The position numbers were made by a program, and so were the translations under genes. From assembly GCA_016292135.1 (NCBI GenBank), contig JAEFAZ010000002.1:248001-312000 (forward strand): a stretch of DNA of 64,000 nt. The letters run 5' to 3'. How positions within the stretch are numbered: the first letter of the stretch is position 1; every line of letters begins with the position of its first letter. This DNA comes from Saccharofermentans sp. Lineage in GTDB: Bacteria; Bacillota; Clostridia; Saccharofermentanales; Saccharofermentanaceae. Positions 26,003-35,024 of this stretch are shown here, one piece after another. The notes under the pieces are model-generated. The model saw only the letters and a program-made list of their open reading frames with translations, did no database searches and had not been told where the DNA came from.

Positions 26003-28441
26003 ATGGCAGATAACAAGATCACGATCGCTTTGGCGGGCAACCCCAACAGCGGCAAGACAACCCTCTTTAACGCCCTCACGGGTTCCAATCAGTTCGTCGG
26101 CAACTGGCCCGGCGTAACTGTCGAGAAGAAGGAAGGCAAGCTCAAAAAGCACGACGGCGTGACCGTTACGGACCTTCCCGGCATCTATTCGCTTTCCCCC
26201 TACACGCTGGAGGAAGTCGTCGCAAGGAATTATCTTATCGAAGAAAACCCTGATGTCATCCTCAACATTGTTGACGGCACGAACCTCGAGCGCAACCTCT
26301 ATCTTACGACACAGCTTACCGAACTCGGCATCCCCGTCGTAATGGCGGTCAACATGATCGACCTGGTCAACAAGAACGGTGACAAGCTCGATCTCGAGAT
26401 GCTTTCAAAGCAGATGGGATGCAAGGCCGTTGCGATCTCAGCTCTCAAGGGTACGGGCATAATGGAGGCGGCAGAAGAAGCCATAAAGGCTGCAAAGGAG
26501 ACCAAGACGGTTCCTCCCCATACATTCTCCGGTCCCGTGGAGCATGCGCTTGCACATATAGAAGAATTCGTCCTTCACGATATGAACGAAGATAAGCAGA
26601 GATGGTATGCTATCAAGCTTTTCGAGAGAGATGAGAAAGTAATAGAAAAACTGGGCCTTAGCAAGGAACAGGTTGACCACATCGAAAAGGATATCGCTTC
26701 CGCGGAAAAAGAGCTCGACGATGACGCCGAGTCCATCATAACGAACGAAAGATATATCTACATCGGCTCCATCATCAAGAGCTGCTACAAGAAGAAGTCC
26801 GCGGTAAAGGCTTCCGTTTCCGACAAGATCGATAAGGTCTTGACGAACAGGATCCTGGCGCTGCCGATCTTCGCAATCATCATGTACCTGGTATATTCCA
26901 TCGCGATGACGGGCTTCGGCGCAACCGCAACGGATTTCACCAACGATCAGATCTTCGGTGACGGCTGGTATCTGTTTGGTATCGGCAGAGCCAAGTACGA
27001 TGAGATGGTTGATGAATGGGCAGGCGAGTCCGTATTTACGGATGACGTCAAAGCGATCATCGATAAGGCAGCAGATGCTGACATAACGGGTGCCGAGAAT
27101 CTTCAGGGTGACTTTGAAGATGCTGATTTCGGCGCATTCGAAGAAGATTTCGGTTTCTATGCAGACGAGTTCGATGAGAACGGATTCGATCTGGCGGGAG
27201 CCCTTACCGAATCCGGTGCACTGGATGAGGACGGCGAGTTCACGGCACCCGGCATGGATGAAGCAGAAGGCGCTATCTTCGTACCCAGCATCCCTGATCT
27301 CGTAAGCAAAGGTCTTGTGAAGATCGGCGCAAACGAGTTCGTAACAGGTCTCGTAGTAGACGGTATCATCGGAGGCGTTGGTGCAGTATTGGGCTTCGTT
27401 CCCCAGATGCTCGTTCTCTTCTTTCTCCTTGCATTCCTTGAATCATGCGGATACATGGCAAGAGTCGCATTCGTACTCGACCGTATCTTCAGAAGGTTCG
27501 GTCTTTCCGGTAAATCATTCATCCCCATGCTCGTATCTTCGGGCTGCGGTGTTCCGGGCATCATGGCATCGAGGACCATCGAGAGTCAGCGTGACCGCAG
27601 GATGACGATCATGACAACGACCTTCATTCCTTGCGGAGCAAAGCTTCCCATTATTGCCCTTATCACATCAGCTCTTTTCCGTCATACACTCGGTAACGGA
27701 GCTTGGGTTGCTCCCGTCGCATATTTCATCGGAGTTGCGGCAGTCATCGTTTCCGGTATCCTTCTCAAGAAGACTAAGATGTTCGCAGGAGACCCCGCTC
27801 CCTTCGTCATGGAGCTGCCTGCATATCACCTTCCTACGATCGGCAACCTCTTAAGGTCCATGTGGGAGAGAGGCTGGTCCTTCATCAAGAAGGCCGGAAC
27901 CATCATCCTTATCTCTTCCATCGTCATCTGGCTCGGATCCGTCCTGGGTAATACGGAAGCCGGATTCGGATTCGATCCTGATATGGAACTTGAATCTTCC
28001 GTGCTTGGCATAATCGGTAATGCCATCAGCTGGATCTTCGCTCCTCTGGGCTTTGCAAACATCAAGGCAACCATCGCTACGATCATGGGCCTTGTTGCAA
28101 AGGAAGAAGTCGTAGGTGTATTCGGTGTATTGGATTTCGAAGGACTTTCCGCACTTGCAGGTTTCTCCTTCCTGATCTTCAACCTCCTCTGCGCACCTTG
28201 CTTTGCTGCCATCGGTGCCATCAAGCGTGAGATGAACTCAGCAAAGTGGACATGGTTTGCGATCGGATATCAGTGTGTATTCGCTTATGCACTCTCCCTG
28301 ATCGTTTACCAGTTCGGTCTCCTCTTCACCGGTGCCGCAAATGTCATCGGACTGATCTTTGCAGTCTTAGTCCTTGCAGGACTCATCTTCCTGGTTGTAA
28401 GACCTGCCAAGAAGTACACGGGTGTCGTTAAGGAGAAATAA
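26003..28441 (+). CDS. feoB: Ferrous iron transporter FeoB with acidic extracellular insertion
   Basis: 812 residues from the ATG at 26003. N-terminal G domain: G1 GNPNSGKT (~12-19), G3 DLPG, G4 NMID, G5 SALKG; helical GDI-like domain to ~270; then a polytopic core with the Gate repeats (VLGFVPQMLVLFFLLAFLES; SFIPMLVSSGCGVPGIMASR with the conserved Cys; FIPCGAKLPI). Imports Fe(II) driven by GTP/ATP hydrolysis. Unusual: between TM1 and the first Gate there is a ~125-residue stretch (about 312-435) rich in Asp, Glu and Phe (GDFEDADFGAFEEDFGFYAD and more), far longer than usual, and predicted outside the cell. The gene is controlled by DtxR-type boxes B and C. Confidence 0.95.
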   Translation: MADNKITIALAGNPNSGKTTLFNALTGSNQFVGNWPGVTVEKKEGKLKKHDGVTVTDLPGIYSLSPYTLEEVVARNYLIEENPDVILNIVDGTNLERNLYLTTQLTELGIPVVMAVNMIDLVNKNGDKLDLEMLSKQMGCKAVAISALKGTGIMEAAEEAIKAAKETKTVPPHTFSGPVEHALAHIEEFVLHDMNEDKQRWYAIKLFERDEKVIEKLGLSKEQVDHIEKDIASAEKELDDDAESIITNERYIYIGSIIKSCYKKKSAVKASVSDKIDKVLTNRILALPIFAIIMYLVYSIAMTGFGATATDFTNDQIFGDGWYLFGIGRAKYDEMVDEWAGESVFTDDVKAIIDKAADADITGAENLQGDFEDADFGAFEEDFGFYADEFDENGFDLAGALTESGALDEDGEFTAPGMDEAEGAIFVPSIPDLVSKGLVKIGANEFVTGLVVDGIIGGVGAVLGFVPQMLVLFFLLAFLESCGYMARVAFVLDRIFRRFGLSGKSFIPMLVSSGCGVPGIMASRTIESQRDRRMTIMTTTFIPCGAKLPIIALITSALFRHTLGNGAWVAPVAYFIGVAAVIVSGILLKKTKMFAGDPAPFVMELPAYHLPTIGNLLRSMWERGWSFIKKAGTIILISSIVIWLGSVLGNTEAGFGFDPDMELESSVLGIIGNAISWIFAPLGFANIKATIATIMGLVAKEEVVGVFGVLDFEGLSALAGFSFLIFNLLCAPCFAAIGAIKREMNSAKWTWFAIGYQCVFAYALSLIVYQFGLLFTGAANVIGLIFAVLVLAGLIFLVVRPAKKYTGVVKEK

Positions 28442-28452
28442 GAGGCTTTAAC

Positions 28453-28662
28453 ATGCTGGATTGGTTGATCTTAAATTGGGCTAACATCCTTATCATTGCG
28501 CTGGTTGCAGGTCTGGTCGCGCTTGCGGTGATCAGCATGCTGCGTGACAAGAAAAAGGGTAAGAGTTCCTGCGGATGTAATTGCGCCAACTGCGCTCTTG
28601 CAGGCAAATGTCACTCGGCCGCAAACATAAAAAAGAGAAAACCTGATCCGGTAAAGAGTTAG
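28453..28662 (+). CDS. FeoB-associated Cys-rich membrane protein
   Basis: 69 residues. One TM helix (~9-29), then a basic turn and a Cys cluster SCGCNCANCALAGKC, typical of the small P-type proteins that follow feoB in Clostridia. Proposed to help iron transfer at the membrane; not proven. 11 bp after feoB with AAGAGG upstream. Ends with TAG, then a strong terminator. Confidence 0.9.
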   Translation: MLDWLILNWANILIIALVAGLVALAVISMLRDKKKGKSSCGCNCANCALAGKCHSAANIKKRKPDPVKS

Positions 28663-28670
28663 TTAATTCA

Positions 28671-28710
28671 GAAAGGGTTGTCTCCTTAACGGAAACAACC
28701 CTTTCTTTTT
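28671..28710 (+). terminator. Intrinsic terminator after the feo operon
   Basis: GAAAGGGTTGT (28671-28681) pairs perfectly with ACAACCCTTTC (28695-28705), then TTTTT. Only 24 bp separate it from the next ATG, leaving no room for a separate promoter. Confidence 0.9.
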
Positions 28711-28733
28711 GGAGTTTTATTTGAGAGGTTTTT

Positions 28734-29444
28734 ATGTCAGAGAGTTATTTAGAAGTCAGGGATCTTCATAAATCCTATGGTGAAGGCGGTTCCTACGCTC
28801 AGGTCTTAAAAGGCGTGAACATGGATGTCTCCAAAGGCGAACTTTGCGTCATTCAGGGAACATCCGGATCAGGTAAGTCTACGCTGCTTAACTGTATAGG
28901 CGGTCTGGATGACATCGATTCCGGAACTGTCACGGTCGCAGGAAAGCATGTTGACGGCCTTAAAGGAGAGAAACTTTCCGATTACAGAAGAGATAATCTG
29001 GGCTTCATCTTCCAGTTCTATAATCTGGTCCCCAACCTCACCGTAAGGGAGAATATCCAAGTCTGCGAATATCTTACAAAAGACCCTCTGGATATTGATG
29101 AATTAATAGAAGTCCTGGGACTTACGGAGCATCAGCATAAGTTCCCTTCCCAGCTTTCGGGCGGTCAGCAGCAGCGCTGCGCGATCGCAAGGGCTCTCGT
29201 CAAGAACCCTAAGGTCCTGCTCTGTGATGAGCCGACGGGTGCTCTTGATTCTAAGACATCGAGGGATATCCTTGTCCTTCTCGAAAAGATAAACAGACAG
29301 TACGGCACCACGATGCTTATAGTTACCCACAACAATTCGATTAAGAATATGGTGGATCACATAATATACCTTAAGGATGGTGAGGTCCATAAGGATTACC
29401 GTAACGAACAGAAGATCCCCGCATCGGAACTGGAGGATCTCTGA
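28734..29444 (+). CDS. ABC transporter ATP-binding protein (MacB/LolD type)
   Basis: 236 residues. Walker A GTSGSGKST, Q-loop FQFYNLVPNLTV, signature LSGGQQQRCAIARAL, Walker B VLLCDEPTGALD, H-loop VTHN. LolD/MacB-type NBDs pair with FtsX-fold permeases, as here (next gene starts 1 bp later). These systems couple ATP hydrolysis to mechanical work on envelope substrates or to drug/peptide export. No promoter fits between the feo terminator and this ATG, so it may be reached by read-through from the metal-regulated feo promoter. Confidence 0.9.
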   Translation: MSESYLEVRDLHKSYGEGGSYAQVLKGVNMDVSKGELCVIQGTSGSGKSTLLNCIGGLDDIDSGTVTVAGKHVDGLKGEKLSDYRRDNLGFIFQFYNLVPNLTVRENIQVCEYLTKDPLDIDELIEVLGLTEHQHKFPSQLSGGQQQRCAIARALVKNPKVLLCDEPTGALDSKTSRDILVLLEKINRQYGTTMLIVTHNNSIKNMVDHIIYLKDGEVHKDYRNEQKIPASELEDL

Positions 29445-29445
29445 C

Positions 29446-32400
29446 ATGGGCAGGATACTGTTAAAGAGAGCCTTCCGTGATCTCAAAGCAGGCTGGGCAA
29501 GATATCTGGCTCTCTCGCTCCTCATAATCTTTTCGATATTCATCGTTACAAGTCTCATGGGTGCCGCTGTCACAGTCATCGATTATACGGAATTAAGGGA
29601 CAGGGAACTCGTAAGAGAAGACGGTGAATTCTCGGTCTTTGTACCCTTGAGAAGCGAAGAAATTGAGAGGATAAGAGCCAAGGGCGTTACCATCGAGGAG
29701 ATGTTCTATGCCGATTATCCACTGGATAAAGAACAGGTGCTGAGGGTATTTAAACTTAGGGAGAACATCAACAGGATATCGCTTATCGAAGGCAGGCTTC
29801 CCCAATCTGACGAAGAAGCGGTCCTGGAAAGACGTTTTTCGGAAGTCAACGGCATTAACATAAATGATAAAGTAAAGATCGGAGACAGGAAATTTAGGAT
29901 CTGCGGTGTCGGAGCCGTTCCGGATTACAACACGGTCATTAAGAAAGTTACCGATTCGGTCGTGGATTCAAGGTATTTCGGATTGCTATTCGTAACGCCG
30001 GATTCATACGATGCACTCTACAGGTCCGGCGCATCCTCATCGTCAGAAGAATACTATTACTCATATCTCCTTAACGGCGCCATTGAAGAAGATGAACTTA
30101 AGAACATGCTGGAAGACATCGAATTTGATGTCAATGATGTTGATGATGAATATTTCCGTGAATACTGGGACAGGATGACTGGCCGCAAGGATGAACTCCT
30201 TGAAGGTATCGATGAACTTTCTGACGGGGCAAAGGAACTTTCTGACGGAGCAAAAGACCTGACTGACGGGGTGAAGGATTTTCATGGAGGAATGACTGAA
30301 TTCCACGATGCCGTGTCTGAACTTGCGGACGGTGTAGAAGCCCTCGATAAGGGAGCCGCAGCATTGGAGAAGGGGGTAAGGACATATACTGCCGGAGTCG
30401 ATCGGGCAGCAGGAGGAGCTTCCGAACTCGTGAAGGGGGCAAAGGATCTTAAAGACGGTTCGGAAAAACTTCAAAAAGCGGCCTCGGACTATTCCGGCGG
30501 ACTTAAGATCTTCTCCGGTTATGTTGGAAAGATGGCAAAGAGTTCAGATCCTGCATTGTCCAAGGCTGCCAAAGATCTTGACAAGAGATTATCAGGTCTT
30601 GTAACGATCTTTGATCAACTGGAAGGAGGTATCGGCGGGCTCTGTAAGGGGTCAAAGGCTCTGGCTGCCGGCTCTGTACAGTTGTCTGACGGACTGGGTG
30701 CCTTGAGCAGGAACAGCACCGCTCTTAATGACGGCGCCGGATCCTTGCATGACGGGACAAAAAAGTTTAAGAAGAATCTTCCTGATCTGACTGACGGAGC
30801 CGACGAGCTCTATGACGGATCCGGAAAGATCCTTGACGGATCGGAAGAACTTGCAAAAGGAGCTAAGGAACTTTCCGACGGTGTATCCGAGTTTGCAGAG
30901 AAAGCAGATGATCTGGTAGATGAGGTTTTTAACATAAAGACGTCGAATCTCATTTTGTTCCTTGACTATAAAGAGAATCCCAGGATCGATTCAGCAGCTG
31001 ATGATGTAAAGATCAATTATTCTGCGAGCATCATATTCGGAATACTGCTCGTAATGCTCTTTGCTTATGTCATATCGGTATTCATTGTGCATATGATCGA
31101 TCAGGAAAGTTCCGTTATCGGAGCTCTTTATTCAATGGGCGTCAGGAGGCGGACTCTCATAATAAGCTATGTAGCCGTTCCGGTCATCGTGACATTCATA
31201 TCGGGTATCATAGGAACGACAGCCGCGCTGCTTACTCCTGCAGGGATAGAAGCGCAGCTAATGGATTCTCTTTTGTATTATTCGATGCCTGCCCTTGAGA
31301 TCAAGGTCACGCCTTTCATCATTATCTACGGGCTTGTGATCCCGCCGGTAACCGCATTCGCCGTTAATATGCTTGTCATTCGCAAGAAACTTAAGAGATC
31401 CCCTTTGTCGCTCCTGCGTAATGAACAGAAAATTGTCCGCGGCAAAGAACTGAAGCTTAAGGGACTCAAGTTCCTCAGCATGTTCAGGATCAGACAGATG
31501 GTAAGGGAGATCAGAGCAGGACTTACTGTCGTCTTGGGAATGTTCATGGCTCTTCTTGTAGCTTTCATGGCCCTCAATACATATGTCTACTGCCAAAGAG
31601 TCAAGGATTATTATGTAAGCCAGACTCACTACGAATATATGTACAATTACAAATATCCTGCAGAGGAAGTCCCCGAAGGAGGATATGAAGCAGTGGCTGA
31701 AGGTCTCAAGAAAGACATTTACGGCTACAGCTTTGATGTTACCGTGATGGGCATAACTAAAGAAAATCCTTTCTTCGATACGGGCGATCTTCCCGAAAAT
31801 GGTACAGACGTTGTCGTAAGCTCGGCTGTTGCCAACAAGTATAACCTTTCAACAGGTGACGAATTTACCCTGAAAGGAGAGAATGGCGACCGTCTTTATG
31901 CTTTCAGGGTCAGCAGGATAACGGATTATTCTGCATCTCTGATGATATTCATGGATATAGACAGATGCCGGGAGCTTTTCGATGAGGATGATGACTATTT
32001 CAATACAGTCTTCTCGGATCATGAACTCAACATAGACAGCGGACGGTTATATTCAGTAGTTTCGAAAAGCGAGATCGCAAGATCTGCGGGTATCTATGTA
32101 GATCTGATGCAGTCAATGATAATCACGATGTCTGTGGCTTCCGCGGTCGTTTTTGTCGTTGTCATGTACCTTATGATCAAGATGATGATCGACAGGTCGG
32201 CATTCAACATATCCCTCGTCAAGATATTCGGATTCAGAAACAGGGAAGTAAGGAAGATGTATATAGACGGTAATTTCTACATTGTCGCCATAGGCGCCTT
32301 AATAGTGATACCGCTCTCCAAACTCATCATGGATTATATCTATCCGAGATATCTCGTAAGTAATGTAGGCGTAGGAATAAGGCCGGATTATTCACCTGAG

Positions 32401-32514
32401 ATGTATCTTGTGATATTCGCGGTCATAATAGGTCTTTATCTTCTTATCAATCTCGTTCTTACGAACAGGATCAGGAAGATAAAGCCCGCAGAAATATTAA
32501 AGAACAGGGAGTGA
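29446..32514 (+). CDS. FtsX-fold ABC permease with YhgE-like extracytoplasmic helical repeats
   Basis: 1022 residues from the ATG at 29446 (GGAGG before it). TM1 ~20-45, then a MacB-like extracytoplasmic domain. Residues ~246-494 are short DG-containing repeats (LSDGAKELSDGAKDLTDGVK and similar, ~7-11-residue period) like those of YhgE/Pip phage-infection proteins, predicted to form a long helical rod. Three TM helices of an FtsX domain follow (~525-650), then a second extracytoplasmic domain and a second FtsX domain near the C-terminus (MIKMMIDRSAFNISLVKIFG). It is a complete permease in one chain, working with the preceding ATPase. Substrate unknown. Confidence 0.85.
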   Translation: MGRILLKRAFRDLKAGWARYLALSLLIIFSIFIVTSLMGAAVTVIDYTELRDRELVREDGEFSVFVPLRSEEIERIRAKGVTIEEMFYADYPLDKEQVLRVFKLRENINRISLIEGRLPQSDEEAVLERRFSEVNGININDKVKIGDRKFRICGVGAVPDYNTVIKKVTDSVVDSRYFGLLFVTPDSYDALYRSGASSSSEEYYYSYLLNGAIEEDELKNMLEDIEFDVNDVDDEYFREYWDRMTGRKDELLEGIDELSDGAKELSDGAKDLTDGVKDFHGGMTEFHDAVSELADGVEALDKGAAALEKGVRTYTAGVDRAAGGASELVKGAKDLKDGSEKLQKAASDYSGGLKIFSGYVGKMAKSSDPALSKAAKDLDKRLSGLVTIFDQLEGGIGGLCKGSKALAAGSVQLSDGLGALSRNSTALNDGAGSLHDGTKKFKKNLPDLTDGADELYDGSGKILDGSEELAKGAKELSDGVSEFAEKADDLVDEVFNIKTSNLILFLDYKENPRIDSAADDVKINYSASIIFGILLVMLFAYVISVFIVHMIDQESSVIGALYSMGVRRRTLIISYVAVPVIVTFISGIIGTTAALLTPAGIEAQLMDSLLYYSMPALEIKVTPFIIIYGLVIPPVTAFAVNMLVIRKKLKRSPLSLLRNEQKIVRGKELKLKGLKFLSMFRIRQMVREIRAGLTVVLGMFMALLVAFMALNTYVYCQRVKDYYVSQTHYEYMYNYKYPAEEVPEGGYEAVAEGLKKDIYGYSFDVTVMGITKENPFFDTGDLPENGTDVVVSSAVANKYNLSTGDEFTLKGENGDRLYAFRVSRITDYSASLMIFMDIDRCRELFDEDDDYFNTVFSDHELNIDSGRLYSVVSKSEIARSAGIYVDLMQSMIITMSVASAVVFVVVMYLMIKMMIDRSAFNISLVKIFGFRNREVRKMYIDGNFYIVAIGALIVIPLSKLIMDYIYPRYLVSNVGVGIRPDYSPEMYLVIFAVIIGLYLLINLVLTNRIRKIKPAEILKNRE

Positions 32515-32518
32515 TGAA

Positions 32519-32767
32519 ATGTATAAGACAACAATAAAGATCGACGGCATGATGTGCGGAATGTGCGAAGCGCATATACAGGATGCGATAAGAAAAGCAT
32601 ATCCTGCGGCGAAGAAGGTAAAAGCTTCAAGATCAAGGAAGGAAGCGACATTCCTGACTGATGAAATGCCTGACGAAGAGGATGTGATAAATTTGATAAC
32701 TGATACCGGCTACGGATTCATGGGGGTTTGGTCTGAGCCATATAAGAAGAGGGGGTTATTCGGATGA
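32519..32767 (+). CDS. Small heavy-metal-associated (HMA) domain protein
   Basis: 82 residues. Single ferredoxin-like HMA domain with metal motif GMMCGMCEAHI (the G-M-x-C-x-x-C of CopZ/MerP type proteins), usually binding Cu(I), Zn(II) or similar soft metals. Cytoplasmic, no signal. It lies 4 bp after the FtsX permease gene and its stop overlaps the next ATG by 4 bp, so it is part of the ABC/hydrolase/methyltransferase operon. It may deliver or sense a metal for that system; no P-type ATPase is nearby. Confidence 0.85.
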   Translation: MYKTTIKIDGMMCGMCEAHIQDAIRKAYPAAKKVKASRSRKEATFLTDEMPDEEDVINLITDTGYGFMGVWSEPYKKRGLFG

Positions 32768-33525
32768 CTTTCGAAGAGAAAGGCAATATGTCAGGCAAGA
32801 CATTGATGCTCCTGCCCGGGACCTGCTGCGACTGGCAGAGTAATTTTGCCAAGGTCATAGACAGGCTCGCTTTAAAGTATCATCTCATCTTGGTAAATTA
32901 CGACGGTTTTGACGGAACCGGCACGATTTTTCCTGACATGATAACGGTCACGGAGAAGATCGAAAGATACATTATCGATAAACACCGGGGCAGGCTTGAC
33001 GGCGCCCTGGGGTCTTCGCTCGGAGGAAGTTTTGTCGGCCAGCTCATTCAGCGTGAAAATGTCCATATCGATCACGGGATCTTCGGCAGCTCTGATCTTG
33101 ATCAGAGCGGCATCGTCGCAGCAAAACTTCAGTCAGCTCTGGTGACTCCGCTCTTTACCGGATTTAACAAGAGCGAGAAGAAGAAAGAAAAGACAAAGAA
33201 GAAACTCATGGAACTTTTCGAGATGGATGAGGAGACTGCTGAAGGCTTCGTAGGGGCCTTTTCGAAGTTTGATACCGAATCAATAAAGAACGAATACTAT
33301 ACTGATCTCATTACTCATCTTAAGAAAGGTATCAAAGTGGAAGGCACCACAGCTCATTTCATCTACGCTAATAAGATGGGTGAGAAATATAAGAAGAGAT
33401 ATCTTAAGTATTTTGCTGATCCTGATATCAGGGAATTTGACATGCAGCATGAGCAGTGGCTCTTCGGAGGGGATAAGTACGCTGAGCCCGTGCTTAAGGC
33501 GATAGATGAGTTTATGGAGGTATGA
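32764..33525 (+). CDS. Alpha/beta-hydrolase fold protein
   Basis: 253 residues. Oxyanion region LLPGTCCDWQSNF (~17-29), nucleophile elbow GSSLGGS (Ser near 83), and a late His in MQHEQWLFGG. The lid region (~120-160) is Lys/Glu-rich. Could be an esterase, thioesterase or peptidase; no closer match is recognised. Overlaps the HMA gene by 4 bp and is 4 bp from the next methyltransferase gene, so it belongs to the same operon. Confidence 0.75.
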   Translation: MTFEEKGNMSGKTLMLLPGTCCDWQSNFAKVIDRLALKYHLILVNYDGFDGTGTIFPDMITVTEKIERYIIDKHRGRLDGALGSSLGGSFVGQLIQRENVHIDHGIFGSSDLDQSGIVAAKLQSALVTPLFTGFNKSEKKKEKTKKKLMELFEMDEETAEGFVGAFSKFDTESIKNEYYTDLITHLKKGIKVEGTTAHFIYANKMGEKYKKRYLKYFADPDIREFDMQHEQWLFGGDKYAEPVLKAIDEFMEV

Positions 33526-33529
33526 GGCT

Positions 33530-34189
33530 ATGAATGACAGCGAATATAAGGCGTTGTCCTTAAAAGAATTTACGAAGGCTGCAGCAGTCTATGAGACCGA
33601 TCAGGCCGGCGTGTATAAAATGTGCAAGAAGGATTATCCGGATGTCCTGGCAGAACTTGAAAAAGAGCCTTTCGAAACTCTTCTTGACTGCGGCTGCGGG
33701 ACCGCGCCGATGATATCTCTTCTTTATGAGAAATATCCCGATAAGCATTATACGGGACTGGATCTGACACCCAAGATGATCGAAGTCGCAAGAGCAAAGA
33801 ATATCCCGGGCGCCGAATTCGTTGTCGGGGATTGCGAGAATCTTCCTTTCGAAGAGAATTCTTTCGATGCGGTCATATGCTGCGAGAGTTTTCACCATTA
33901 TCCTAACGTTCAGGACTTCTTTAACAGTGTTAAACGGGTCTTAAAGCCCGGCGGAAGGCTCATTCTGCGCGACATGACCATGAACACCAAAGCGGCTCTT
34001 TGGTTTTGCAACCACATAGAGATCCCGCTCATAAACCTCGCAGGTCACGGCGATGTCAGGATATACGGCAGGGAAGATGTTGATGAACTCTGTAAGAATG
34101 CAGGGCTTGAAATGGAACTTTTCGAAAAGCGCGGCTTCTGCCGTCTGCATGCAGTTGCAAGGAAGCCGGAAAATGTCAAAGGAGAGTAA
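33530..34189 (+). CDS. Class I SAM-dependent methyltransferase
   Basis: 219 residues from the ATG at 33530 (GGAGG at 9 nt). UbiE/Methyltransf_11-type Rossmann fold: motif I LLDCGCGTAPM, motif II TGLDLTPKMIEVAR, GDCENLPFEENSFDAVIC, post-motif VLKPGGRLILRDMT. Cytoplasmic. Substrate unknown. One of three different SAM methyltransferases in 3 kb, within an operon that includes an HMA protein and an alpha/beta-hydrolase, which suggests they modify one small molecule. That is inference from the neighbourhood. Confidence 0.85.
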   Translation: MNDSEYKALSLKEFTKAAAVYETDQAGVYKMCKKDYPDVLAELEKEPFETLLDCGCGTAPMISLLYEKYPDKHYTGLDLTPKMIEVARAKNIPGAEFVVGDCENLPFEENSFDAVICCESFHHYPNVQDFFNSVKRVLKPGGRLILRDMTMNTKAALWFCNHIEIPLINLAGHGDVRIYGREDVDELCKNAGLEMELFEKRGFCRLHAVARKPENVKGE

Positions 34190-34193
34190 GATC

Positions 34194-34994
34194 ATGGAGA
34201 TGAACAAGAACGCGGATTACGGCAACTGGGTGTCTTTTGCAATGATGAAGATGCTCTGGATAGCAACTTTGGCGATATGGATCATATCAGCGCTTTTGCT
34301 GATCTTCTTAAGAACAAAGATCCCGGGGATCATCGTTCTGCTGATAGCCTCGGCTGCATTGGCCATGACCATATACATGCAGCGCTGCAGGATCTTATTC
34401 GATTTCAACGGCGGCAAAGTGATGGGTGCGATCCATCAGTTTCTTGTTGATCATTTTCCATGGGAGAAAGACCGTGAGGGAAATCTGATCGATATCGGAT
34501 GCGGCGCGGCAGCTCTCACTAACCGCGTGGCAAAAACACATCCGAACATTCGTATCACGGGCATAGATTACTGGGGTGCCGAATGGAGTTATGCCAAGGA
34601 ACAGTGCGAGAAGAATGCGGCTGCAGAAGGCGTTTCAGACAGGGTCACTTTTCAAAAAGGTGATGCCGCCAAACTGGACTTTGATGATGAGACATTCGAC
34701 GGAGCCGTGAGTAATTTTGTGTTTCATGAAGTGAGAACTGCTCAGGATAAGAGGGATGTTGTAAAAGAAGCACTCCGTGTTGTCAAGAAAGGCGGATCGT
34801 TTGCATTTCAGGACATGTTCGGACAGAAAGCCCTTTACGGAGATATGAACGAGTTCATTGAAGAACTTAAGAGTTCCGGAATAGTATCCGAGATCCATTA
34901 CATCCCGAATATCGAAAAGCAGGATTTTGTACCCGCATTTGTAACTGCGCCGTGGATGATCAAAGATGCAGGCTTGATATACGGGATCAAATGA
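34194..34994 (+). CDS. Membrane-anchored SAM-dependent methyltransferase
   Basis: 266 residues from the ATG at 34194 (AAAGGAG 9 nt upstream, 4 bp after the previous stop). Two TM helices at ~20-40 and ~45-63 are followed by a Class I methyltransferase domain: NLIDIGCGAAALTNRVAKTH (motif I), TGIDYWGAEWSYA, GDAAKLDFDDETFDGAVSNF, VVKKGGSFAFQDMFG. Membrane attachment suggests a lipid-like or membrane-exported substrate. Other Clostridia have similar two-TM methyltransferases; function not established. Confidence 0.85.
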   Translation: MEMNKNADYGNWVSFAMMKMLWIATLAIWIISALLLIFLRTKIPGIIVLLIASAALAMTIYMQRCRILFDFNGGKVMGAIHQFLVDHFPWEKDREGNLIDIGCGAAALTNRVAKTHPNIRITGIDYWGAEWSYAKEQCEKNAAAEGVSDRVTFQKGDAAKLDFDDETFDGAVSNFVFHEVRTAQDKRDVVKEALRVVKKGGSFAFQDMFGQKALYGDMNEFIEELKSSGIVSEIHYIPNIEKQDFVPAFVTAPWMIKDAGLIYGIK

Positions 34995-35024
34995 ACATGA
35001 GCTTTTGAATGGTAGGATTTTAAG

